A stretch of DNA of 17,494 bases from contig DAIDJX010000032.1 of the NCBI GenBank assembly GCA_027451165.1, positions 1 to 17,494 of the forward strand, given 5' to 3'. This stretch comes from Prolixibacteraceae bacterium. GTDB taxonomy: Bacteria > Bacteroidota > Bacteroidia > Bacteroidales > Prolixibacteraceae. The notes below the pieces were generated by a model. That model saw only the letters and a program-made list of their open reading frames with translations, was not told the origin of the DNA and ran no database searches. Positions 5,145-12,170 of the stretch are shown here, piece by piece (the stretch's first letter is position 1; the number at the start of each line of letters is the position of its first letter). The position numbers were made by a program, and so were the translations under genes.

Positions 5145-7592
5145 TTACTTTTTCCCTACGGCCAGGAAACCCACCGAAACAAGATTCAATCCGGCCAGGA
5201 TCAGGCAGCCGGTCTGGATTCCGAAGACAGGTACGAGGAAGAAGGTGACCAGTATGACCCCCAGCGCCGATCCCCACAGGTCGGCAGCATAAATGGCAGG
5301 GGCGCTGTGCCCGCTGCCGGGGTGGTGAAGGAGCGAAGCGGAAACAAACAGGTAGCCGGTGAGCAGCGCCGGCATCAGCAGGACAGGTATAAAAACGAGC
5401 CATGCCGCATAGCCAGACAGTTTCGCCATTCCTGAAGTCCACAACAAAGGCAGGAGAAGCAGATAGGCAGCAATCAGCATCTGGACAAGTAGGTGACGGG
5501 ATTTCCCGGTTTTCATGGATCTGGCCATCCACGATCCGGCTGCCAGACCCGCCATAAACAGGGCGAAAATCAGCCCGAGAGCGGAATAAACATTTCCAAA
5601 GTAGGTCTGGAACCAGAAAATCAGTAGGATTTCAGCGGAGGAAGCGGTCAGGCCTGTGAGGTACATGCTGCCGGAAACAGGGCGCATCAAAAAAAGTGGC
5701 AGCAGTAACAACAACAGCGGAAGGCACATCAGGAGGTAGTTCCTTCCGAAGAAAAGCACCAGAAACTGGAGGGAATGGTAAAAAACAGGCAAAGGGTGGC
5801 GGTCGCTGTTCACTTGTGCTGCCGGGTCAAGCCTTTCCCGGATTTGACGGCTTCTTTCCACAATAGACACAGGATCAAGGTATTGGGTATTGACATAACG
5901 GGTAAGAACCGGCTTCCCTTCCATGAAATGAGAGGGGTCTTCGCTTAACGGCTGATCTGACGCAAGGAAAAATTCACGTTCCCCCGGGACAATCGCGATG
6001 TGCCGGAAGTGGGCATTTAAAGTGGAAAAGAGTATGGATTCTGTAGCAGTCTTTTCCGTTGAGAGGTAATTACCTGAAGGAGAAAGCCCGAAAAGGACAA
6101 TGCCGTCGGTTTTCATTTTGGTTTTCAACATGGAAAGGAATTCCGTGGAGTAATACCGGTTCATCTGCAGGCTGGATGGCTCCGGAACTGCAACGATGAT
6201 CACATCATAACTGTTTTGGGTATTGTGGATGAACCTCCGGCCATCCCCCTTGAATATCTCCAGTCTCGGATCGGAAGGAAGGAGGTGAAAAGGCGCGGAT
6301 AGCCGGATGATTTCCGGATTTAATTCCACAAGGTTTACCTTACTGACCGCCGGATATTTCAGGATTTCTTCTGCCATGCCGGCAACGCCTCCCGAGATCA
6401 GCAGGACGCCGGCAGGGTGGGGGTGCTGCATCATGGCATAGTGAATGTATTCCTCGTTTACCACCACATCGCCGGTGGAAAACAGGGGAGTGCCGTTTTC
6501 ATAAAAAGTATATTCTCCGCCGTTTTCCGAAACGGACACATTGCCCCAGGCGGTTTCTTTACTGAGGATCAGGTTCTGATGCGGAAAGAGGAACGATTTG
6601 ATGTGCAGATCAAGCGGGAATACCAGGAAGAGAATGAGGCACAGCATCTGGAAAAATGCTGAAAGGGCTGTTTTTCCTGTTACCCGGGTTACCAGCAAAG
6701 AGCCGTGGATAAGCAATCCTGTGATCAGCAGCGATTGCAGGATGGAGAACCATTGCACCAGCAGGAATGAAACTACCAGTCCGCCAACCACACTGCCAAG
6801 CGATTCAAGCACATAAACGCGCACAAAGCTTCGCTCCTCGTTGCAAGAGCGGGCTACCAGCCAGGCAAAGGTGTATCCGGAAAGCAGGCACACCGGGGCA
6901 AGGGAAATCAGCACAATGGCCATGAACCATAGTGGGTTGATCAGCTCGCCGGCCTGAAACAGGAGACTTTTCACCAGATCGGGAAAGAGGACACCGGCCA
7001 GGGGCAGCCAGGCGATCAGAAGCAGCAAGGGATCACTTTTACCCCGTGCGCCCATTCTGCCCATCCAGGTTCCAGCGCCGGTCAACAGCATCCAGATGCC
7101 CAAAGTCCAGCTCATCAACAGCTCGTTGCCCTGGAAGACTGTGGTCAGTTCCCTGATCATCAACACATGAATGACCGTGGTAGCGAACCCAAGGGTAAGT
7201 GCACGAAGCGGCACAGTGCTGGTCACAGCCGTCTTTTCCGGTGTTGATTTCTCCGGAATTGAGACTTTCTCCGGGTTGGAGAACATCCTCAGGAAATAGT
7301 TCCGGTGCCTCAGAAAATGGATAAAAGCAACAACAGAAAGCGCTATCCCTGCATCCACATGCCAGACCATCAGCGGTTTCATGAAGGACCATTCCAGTTT
7401 GTAATTCAGCTGGATCACCAGCATGATACCGAGGATTCCGGAGATGAAAAAAGAAAGCAGCAGGATGCTATTCCAGATCTGCCGGTGCAGGTTTTTGGAA
7501 ATGAGCCCGTTACTGGTCAGCAGGTAGCTCAGCAAGTAACCTCCGGCACAAACAACCGACAACAGGATCAGGTGATAAGGTCCGCCACTCAT
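5145..7592 (-). CDS. Polytopic membrane protein with degenerate spermidine-synthase-like domain
   Basis: An 815-residue member of the fused membrane/spermidine synthase group. Order: residues 5-100, about three helices ending in WHVDAGIALSVVAFIHF, a haem-b-like pair H78/H92 recalling DUF4405-type membrane cytochromes; 130-330, six or seven helices; 345-605, a Rossmann domain; 608-812, about seven helices. The Rossmann part keeps the cosubstrate acidic site (VELNPE, 422-427) and GDG (449-451). However, the glycine loop GGGDGG is SGGVAG (400-405), and the catalytic D-x-x-D-P of aminopropyltransferases is A468-V-P-E-P, so spermidine synthesis is unlikely. It may still bind SAM or decarboxylated SAM. 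The start ATG overlaps the stop of the Memo-AMMECR1 gene as ATGA, implying translational coupling and a shared role. The stop codon abuts a GTAACCGG repeat word. Confidence 0.85.
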   Translation of the reverse strand: MSGGPYHLILLSVVCAGGYLLSYLLTSNGLISKNLHRQIWNSILLLSFFISGILGIMLVIQLNYKLEWSFMKPLMVWHVDAGIALSVVAFIHFLRHRNYFLRMFSNPEKVSIPEKSTPEKTAVTSTVPLRALTLGFATTVIHVLMIRELTTVFQGNELLMSWTLGIWMLLTGAGTWMGRMGARGKSDPLLLLIAWLPLAGVLFPDLVKSLLFQAGELINPLWFMAIVLISLAPVCLLSGYTFAWLVARSCNEERSFVRVYVLESLGSVVGGLVVSFLLVQWFSILQSLLITGLLIHGSLLVTRVTGKTALSAFFQMLCLILFLVFPLDLHIKSFLFPHQNLILSKETAWGNVSVSENGGEYTFYENGTPLFSTGDVVVNEEYIHYAMMQHPHPAGVLLISGGVAGMAEEILKYPAVSKVNLVELNPEIIRLSAPFHLLPSDPRLEIFKGDGRRFIHNTQNSYDVIIVAVPEPSSLQMNRYYSTEFLSMLKTKMKTDGIVLFGLSPSGNYLSTEKTATESILFSTLNAHFRHIAIVPGEREFFLASDQPLSEDPSHFMEGKPVLTRYVNTQYLDPVSIVERSRQIRERLDPAAQVNSDRHPLPVFYHSLQFLVLFFGRNYLLMCLPLLLLLLPLFLMRPVSGSMYLTGLTASSAEILLIFWFQTYFGNVYSALGLIFALFMAGLAAGSWMARSMKTGKSRHLLVQMLIAAYLLLLPLLWTSGMAKLSGYAAWLVFIPVLLMPALLTGYLFVSASLLHHPGSGHSAPAIYAADLWGSALGVILVTFFLVPVFGIQTGCLILAGLNLVSVGFLAVGKK

Positions 7593-9136
7593 TTCTTTTT
7601 CCCGGTTTTTTCATGGTTAAGTTCGACCTCACTGAAAACCAGCGCCTGGTAAGTGTATAATTCGGTGTCTTTATCCTTCCAGCCGTTCCAGCCAATAAAG
7701 GCCTTATCCTGGGCGCAATGGCCCAGGAATTCTTCGGTACTCCAGCCGGTTTGGTCTGCTACCTGGGGGAGGAAGGTTCCTGACCGGTTCCCTTTTTTCA
7801 TATAAATGCCATCTTTGCCCAATCGAAAATCTGAAATTGACGTGATCCGTTTCAGCGGGGTGAGTACCGAAATTTCCAGGTCGATCCGGAGCATTTCCGG
7901 AGGTGTGACGGGTGTAAAGCGGTTATCACGGGTCGCAGCGGCTACCGCCATTTCCTGAATAGTGCGGTAGAGTGGCTGGTCAGATACAAACTGACCGATA
8001 CAGCCCCGCAGCTCACCGTTTTTCATCAATGTCACAAAGGCGCCGGATTTAGAAAGCAACACCGGCGTTAACTGAGCAGGATCGGGTTCCCCGATAATAC
8101 CCGTCCGCAAATAATGCTCAATGGTAGTCCGCGCCAATTTCAGCAACTCCCTTTTTTCGTTTTCAGACAAGTGTTCTTCAGTGTCCTGTGTCCCGATACC
8201 TGCGTCCCTTTCTTTCCAATAAACCCCGATAGCCCAGTACCCCACCACCTTTTCCTTGTCCCCGTAAGGAGAATCTCCGCTGTTTTGGTACAGAATTTCC
8301 CGGAAAACGAAACCTGGTTTTCCGCTGGTCAGCTTTAGGAGAGTAATCGCTGGCATCCAGCCACAGATGGAAGTGGCCAGTTCCGGACCAAAATCTGCTT
8401 CGTTTTTCCGGATGGTTTTTAGAAAATTCTCCGGATTGCCGGAAATCAGGGCGCTGGCTGTCAGCCGGTCGGCTTTTACCGCGTCGGCATAACCCGGGAA
8501 ATGGGAAAAATCGGCGCTGATGATAAACAGATTTTCTCCGTTAAAATAAGGCTGCAGCAATTTCGCCAACCTGGTGGTTGTTTCCAGCGATTCGCCCCCA
8601 ATGATAATGGGAACGATGGTAAAAGCTTTTTTCAGCCAAACCTGAAGGTAAGGCAACTGCACCTCGATGGCATGTTCCTGCCGCTGAATGGCCGGGTCGG
8701 TGGAAATAAAACGGTTGGCGGCAGCCAGTTCCCGGGCCAGTGGGTCAACAGGTACCGTTCCAAGAGGCGTTTTAAATCCGTCGCCGGTAAAAATGTTGAT
8801 TCCATCGATATAGGTACGGTGGTTTGGCGAAAGGATAAATATGTGGCGGTAAATCTTTTCCGGATTTAACTGCCGGAATCCTGCCGCTGCCACTTTTCCG
8901 GAGAAAACATAGCCGGCATGGGGAACCACCAGCGCCAACGGCTCTTTGCCTTCCGGAGGAGGAGCTTCTTCCAGAAAACCGTTAACCATGTTCCGGAGAT
9001 CGGTCGGATGGGAAGGATAAAAAGTGCCTGCAACAGCAGGTGGCCGGACTGTTTCCTTAACTGTGGCCTGTCCTTCCGCATTTTTGATGGCCGGAAGGAA
9101 ACTGAGCAGGATCAGGAACAATATGACTTTTTTCAT
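7589..9136 (-). CDS. amrB-amrA: Secreted Memo-AMMECR1 fusion (AmmeMemoRadiSam proteins B and A)
   Basis: Both small partners of the AmmeMemoRadiSam system in one chain. Numbering from the GTG at 9145 (518 aa): residues 4-25 form a Sec signal peptide (MKKVILFLILLSFLPAIKNA); 34-310 are a Memo domain, related to LigB-type dioxygenases; 325-508 are an AMMECR1 domain with its hallmark LRGCIGQF (379-386). The Memo metal ligands are present by comparison with human MEMO1: H76 in PHAGY, H109 in SPNHR, H215 in ADFSHF and C261 in SICGW. ATG 9136 is chosen over GTG 9145 because AAAGGTG sits seven bases before it, a rare good Shine-Dalgarno in this phylum. The gene heads an operon with the membrane protein (ATGA overlap) and is divergent from a sulfatase. 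Family enzymatic activity is unsettled, so the substrate cannot be named. Confidence 0.93.
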   Translation of the reverse strand: MKKVILFLILLSFLPAIKNAEGQATVKETVRPPAVAGTFYPSHPTDLRNMVNGFLEEAPPPEGKEPLALVVPHAGYVFSGKVAAAGFRQLNPEKIYRHIFILSPNHRTYIDGINIFTGDGFKTPLGTVPVDPLARELAAANRFISTDPAIQRQEHAIEVQLPYLQVWLKKAFTIVPIIIGGESLETTTRLAKLLQPYFNGENLFIISADFSHFPGYADAVKADRLTASALISGNPENFLKTIRKNEADFGPELATSICGWMPAITLLKLTSGKPGFVFREILYQNSGDSPYGDKEKVVGYWAIGVYWKERDAGIGTQDTEEHLSENEKRELLKLARTTIEHYLRTGIIGEPDPAQLTPVLLSKSGAFVTLMKNGELRGCIGQFVSDQPLYRTIQEMAVAAATRDNRFTPVTPPEMLRIDLEISVLTPLKRITSISDFRLGKDGIYMKKGNRSGTFLPQVADQTGWSTEEFLGHCAQDKAFIGWNGWKDKDTELYTYQALVFSEVELNHEKTGKKK

Positions 9137-9171
9137 AGCCTGCACCTTTTTTGATTATTTATCCACTTCAG

Positions 9172-9179
9172 CAAAGATA
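9172..9179 (-). promoter_or_regulatory. -7 promoter element of the Memo-AMMECR1 operon
   Basis: The minus strand reads TATCTTTG, an exact TAnnTTTG match, giving a leader of about 30 bases that contains the AAAGGTG ribosome-binding site (9144-9150). A well-spaced TTG -33 box is not obvious. Confidence 0.5.
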
Positions 9180-9215
9180 GTTGAAATAAGCAACAGATTT
9201 TATTTTTTGTACCTT

Positions 9216-9223
9216 AGCCGGCA
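9216..9223 (+). promoter_or_regulatory. Near-consensus -7 element ahead of the sulfatase gene
   Basis: TACCTTAG, one base off TAnnTTTG, lies in a TTTTTTGTACC context about 20 bases before ATG 9243. The divergent memo promoter is about 40 bases away, so the two could be co-regulated. Confidence 0.25.
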
Positions 9224-9242
9224 TCAACTGAATCTGATTAGC

Positions 9243-10820
9243 ATGAAAAAATTCATCACAGCACCCGTTATCCTGCTTACTGCCGGAGCCGGTTTTTCTT
9301 CCTGCCAGGCCGGGGGCAAAGCGCCAAAACAACCCAACATTATTTACATCATGAGCGACGACCATGCTTACCAGGCCATCAGCGCCTATGGGTATGGTCT
9401 GAATAATACGCCCAACATCGACCGCCTTGCCAGGGAAGGTATTATTTTCAACAGGGCCTGTGTGACCAATTCGTTGTGTGCCCCCTGCCGGGCAACCCTC
9501 CTGACGGGCAAATACAACCACCTGAACGGAAAAGTGGACAACCGGACAGTTTTTGACTGGAATCAGCCCAATTTTGCCAAATTGCTTCAAGCCAACGGGT
9601 ACACCACTGCCCTGATCGGGAAAATTCACCTGGATGGTTCACCACAAGGCTTCGATTACTGGAACGTGTTGCCTGGGCAGGGTCAGTATTATAACCCTGA
9701 CTTCATTGAAATGGGGGAGAAAAAGCGGTTCCCGGGTTATTGCACAGAGCTGACCACCCAATTTGCCATGGACTGGCTGGAGAACAAGCGGGATAAATCC
9801 AAACCATTCTGCCTCCTGTTCCACCAGAAAGCTCCCCATCGCAACTGGTTGCCGGCGCCCAAATACCTGAACCTCTTTGATGATAAAACTTTTGACCCGC
9901 CAGCCAATTACTTTGACGATTACAGCGGCCGGGGAAGAGCCGCTCACGAGCAGGAAATGGAGGTTGCACGTCACGCCCGGTGGGGTCATGATTTCAAACT
10001 GATTGTCAGCCCGGAAGGAGATTCCACGGAATTCAAAAACGATCTTAAACGAATGAACCCGAAACAGAGGGCAGATTGGATGGCCGCCTATGAATCAGAA
10101 AATCAGGAGTTCCTGAAATCAAAATTACAGGGGAAAGAACTGGCGCTGTGGAAATTCAACCGCTACATCAAGGATTATCTCCGTACCATTCAATCTGTTG
10201 ACGATGGCGTGGGGGAGATTCTGGACTACCTCGACCGCAACGGTTTGGCTGAAAATACCATCGTAGTGTATACCTCCGACCAGGGTTTTTACCTTGGAGA
10301 GCACGGTTGGTTTGATAAGCGCTTCATGTATGAGCAGTCCTTCCGTACACCCCTGCTTATCCGCTATCCCCGGGAAATCAAACCCGGTACCTTGAACGAA
10401 AAACTCGTGATGAACCTCGACTTCGCGCCAACATTTCTTGATTATGCCGGTATTGCAAAGCCACAAGATATGCAGGGGGAATCCTTCCGGCAGCTCGTAG
10501 CCGGGAAAAGCAGTGTTTGGCGGGATGCAGCTTATTATCACTATTATGAATTTCCGGCAGAACACATGGTGAAACGGCACTATGGCATCAGCACCGAACG
10601 GTACAAGCTCATTCATTTCTATTATGATATTGACGAATGGGAACTTTATGACCTGAAAGCCGACCCGCAGGAAATGACCAATTTATACGGGAAACCGGAA
10701 GTTGCTTCCATTCAGGCTGAACTTCATAAAAAACTGGAGGAGTTGAGGAAAAAATATGGCGATTCTGACGGGTTGAACCAGCAGTATCTGAAGAGTTTCC
10801 TGGAAAAGCGGAAGAACTGA
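9243..10820 (+). CDS. Formylglycine-dependent sulfatase, lipoprotein (S1 family)
   Basis: Hydrolyses a sulfate ester, probably on a carbohydrate such as sulfated N-acetylglucosamine; the subfamily is a guess (closest in feel to Bacteroides mucin-desulfating S1_11 enzymes). Numbering from ATG 9243 (525 aa): a lipoprotein signal peptide ends at C21 (GFSSC), placing the enzyme on a membrane surface or in the periplasm. Metal ligands are D39-D40 (MSDDH) and D346-Q347 (TSDQGFYLGEHGW). The sulfatase signature is C79-A-P-C-R-ATLLTG, with C79 the residue to become formylglycine. Active-site lysine/histidine positions K127 and H129 (GKIHLDG) also fit. ATG 9243 is chosen over upstream starts because the signal peptide begins there and the extension lies inside the opposite-strand memo gene. 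No sulfatase-maturating enzyme and no susC/susD pair is in the window. Confidence 0.93.
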   Translation: MKKFITAPVILLTAGAGFSSCQAGGKAPKQPNIIYIMSDDHAYQAISAYGYGLNNTPNIDRLAREGIIFNRACVTNSLCAPCRATLLTGKYNHLNGKVDNRTVFDWNQPNFAKLLQANGYTTALIGKIHLDGSPQGFDYWNVLPGQGQYYNPDFIEMGEKKRFPGYCTELTTQFAMDWLENKRDKSKPFCLLFHQKAPHRNWLPAPKYLNLFDDKTFDPPANYFDDYSGRGRAAHEQEMEVARHARWGHDFKLIVSPEGDSTEFKNDLKRMNPKQRADWMAAYESENQEFLKSKLQGKELALWKFNRYIKDYLRTIQSVDDGVGEILDYLDRNGLAENTIVVYTSDQGFYLGEHGWFDKRFMYEQSFRTPLLIRYPREIKPGTLNEKLVMNLDFAPTFLDYAGIAKPQDMQGESFRQLVAGKSSVWRDAAYYHYYEFPAEHMVKRHYGISTERYKLIHFYYDIDEWELYDLKADPQEMTNLYGKPEVASIQAELHKKLEELRKKYGDSDGLNQQYLKSFLEKRKN

Positions 10821-10834
10821 AAAAGAATGGGGAA

Positions 10835-11070
10835 TGGGGTGATCGGTGATCGGTTGTAACAGGACTAAAGACAAGTATCAGGTATCAGGCCCGCCCGTAC
10901 CGAACGGGTAGGTTCGGGCGGGTATCAGGTATCAGGATAAAAGACAAGAATCAGGATTGGAAGAAAGTTCTTTGTCCTTTGGTCTTGCTACTTGCCTTTA
11001 GTCTTGCTACTTGCCTCTAAACACTACATATTCTGTTTGAACTCCCATTCAAGATTCAAAATTCAAGATT
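10835..11070. repeat. Repeat-filled gap between convergent sulfatase and radical SAM genes
   Basis: No gene fits in 10821-11055. Words present: GTGATCGGTGATCGG near 10839 (also seen once near 4949); AAAGACAAGTATCAGG at 10867-10882 with a near copy at 10940-10955; GTCTTGCTACTTGCCT as two exact copies at 10982-10997 and 11001-11016; ATTCAAGATT at 11047-11056 and 11061-11070. The last pair runs into the 3' end of the radical SAM gene. Confidence 0.9.
10875..10936. repeat. 33-base palindrome framed by exact 15-bp direct repeats
   Basis: GTATCAGGTATCAGG occurs at 10875-10889 and 10922-10936. Between them is a GC-rich hairpin: CCCGCCCGTACC (10890-10901) pairs with GGTTCGGGCGGG (10911-10922) except for one T-T mismatch, around a loop that itself reads GAACGGGTA. 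The flank is itself a doubled word (GTATCAG), so slippage is an alternative to target-site duplication. Confidence 0.9.
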
Positions 11071-12018
11071 GATTCGTCCTTGCCAGGTATCCCTTTCTTC
11101 CAGCAAGCGTTTAATGCGGGCCGTAAACACATAGTTTTTTACACCCCAGGCGGGAGCAACCAGCAATCCGGGTGGTGCCTGGCTTGTAAACCGTTCGATG
11201 GTGATCCGCGGGTGAAGCCTTTCCAGGTAATCCACTACGGTAGCTGCATATTCTTCCTCGGTGAAGAGCCTGAAGGATTCCGGGTGTTCAGCGTATTGCC
11301 GCGCCATGACCGTATGCCGGTGTATCTGAAGCTGATGCAGCTTGAGGTTATTCACCGGAAGCTGCGAAATTACTTCAGCCTGCTCCATCCATTCCTTTCT
11401 ACCTTCACCGGGTAATCCCAGCATCATGTGCGCCGTAACGGCAATTCCCCGGGCGGCTGCTTCCCTGATGGCATTCTCTGCCTCAGCAAAAGTATGTCCG
11501 CGGTTCAGGTTGCGGAGAGTTTCGTCAAGGTGGGATTCCACCCCCAATTCCAGCATCAGATAGCCTCTTTCAGCCAGGTGGGAAAGATAGTCCAGGATTT
11601 CCGTGGACAGACAATCCGGGCGGGTAGAAACGACCAGCCCTTGCACGCCCGGGAAGCGCAGTGCTTCTTCATACAAAGATTTAAGGTGGTTAAGGGGTGC
11701 ATAGGTGTTGCTGAAAGATTGAAAGAACGCCAGGTAAAGCATTTCCGGGTATTTCCCGGCGAAAAACCGGACTCCTTTTTCCAGTTGGCTGGTAACGCTG
11801 TTGTTTCCCCCGGAAAAATCGGGTGTAAACGAGGCGTTGTTGCAATAGGTACATCCACCTCTCCCCTTTGATCCGTCCCTGTTCGGACAGGTAAAGGCCG
11901 CATTCACGGAAAGTTTCTGGATCTTCTTTCCGGGGAAAAGGGCCTGAAAAACAGGCCGGAAGTCATTGTAACGTTCTTTCGTTCCCCAGGGAAAATATTG
12001 GTTCTCTTCTTTTTTCAC
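11056..12018 (-). CDS. TIGR01212/YhcC-family radical SAM protein
   Basis: Radical SAM enzyme of the YhcC/TIGR01212 family; the family's reaction is not firmly known to me. Numbering from GTG 12018 (320 aa): the cluster cysteines are C44-x11-C56-x2-C59 in FTCPNRDGSKGRGGCTYCNN, the family signature. Downstream blocks ARGIAVTAHMMLGLPGEG and LKLHQLQIHRHTVMA are also characteristic. The GTG start is chosen because homologues begin a few residues before the conserved PWG...RYN motif; an open extension to 12138 looks non-coding. A TATCTTTG element only five bases upstream of the GTG would give a leaderless message. It is not the anaerobic sulfatase-maturating enzyme despite its position near a sulfatase. 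The last codons (RINLEF, stop) are made of the ATTCAAGATT repeat word. Confidence 0.88.
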   Translation of the reverse strand: MKKEENQYFPWGTKERYNDFRPVFQALFPGKKIQKLSVNAAFTCPNRDGSKGRGGCTYCNNASFTPDFSGGNNSVTSQLEKGVRFFAGKYPEMLYLAFFQSFSNTYAPLNHLKSLYEEALRFPGVQGLVVSTRPDCLSTEILDYLSHLAERGYLMLELGVESHLDETLRNLNRGHTFAEAENAIREAAARGIAVTAHMMLGLPGEGRKEWMEQAEVISQLPVNNLKLHQLQIHRHTVMARQYAEHPESFRLFTEEEYAATVVDYLERLHPRITIERFTSQAPPGLLVAPAWGVKNYVFTARIKRLLEERDTWQGRINLEF

Positions 12019-12022
12019 ACGC

Positions 12023-12030
12023 CAAAGATA
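12023..12030 (-). promoter_or_regulatory. -7 promoter element immediately before the YhcC-like gene
   Basis: The minus strand reads TATCTTTG, an exact TAnnTTTG match, ending four bases before the GTG start codon region. Transcription would begin at or next to the start codon. Confidence 0.35.
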
Positions 12031-12138
12031 GAAATCCCAACCCGCTTGTTGAAAAACCGATGATAACTTTTCGGCGGGCTTAAGCCTGAATGACCCGTTT
12101 GAGCGATAAAAATTTCTAAATGTGAAGAAAATGACCAA

Positions 12139-12157
12139 CCCCGGCTTCAGGCTGGGG
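12139..12157 (+). promoter_or_regulatory. Hairpin in the leader of the DUF4301 gene
   Basis: CCCCGGC (12139-12145) can pair with GCTGGGG (12151-12157) around TTCAG, with one G-T pair. It ends 13 bases before ATG 12171, so it would lie in the 5' leader if transcription starts upstream. It may equally be another intergenic repeat word. Confidence 0.35.
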
Positions 12158-12170
12158 CAAAAAAACAGAT

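Noticed and set aside
5145..7592. Functional spermidine synthase (speE)
   Set aside because: The catalytic DxxDP is AVPEP and the GGGDGG loop is SGGVAG, and the protein is mostly membrane helices.
9024..9242. N-terminal extension of the sulfatase to an upstream start
   Set aside because: It overlaps the opposite-strand Memo-AMMECR1 start, and the lipoprotein signal peptide begins at ATG 9243.
11056..12018. Anaerobic sulfatase-maturating enzyme near the sulfatase
   Set aside because: The cysteine motif is C-x11-C-x2-C with CPNRDG...GGCTYC, the YhcC/TIGR01212 signature, without the C-terminal SPASM cysteines of anSME.
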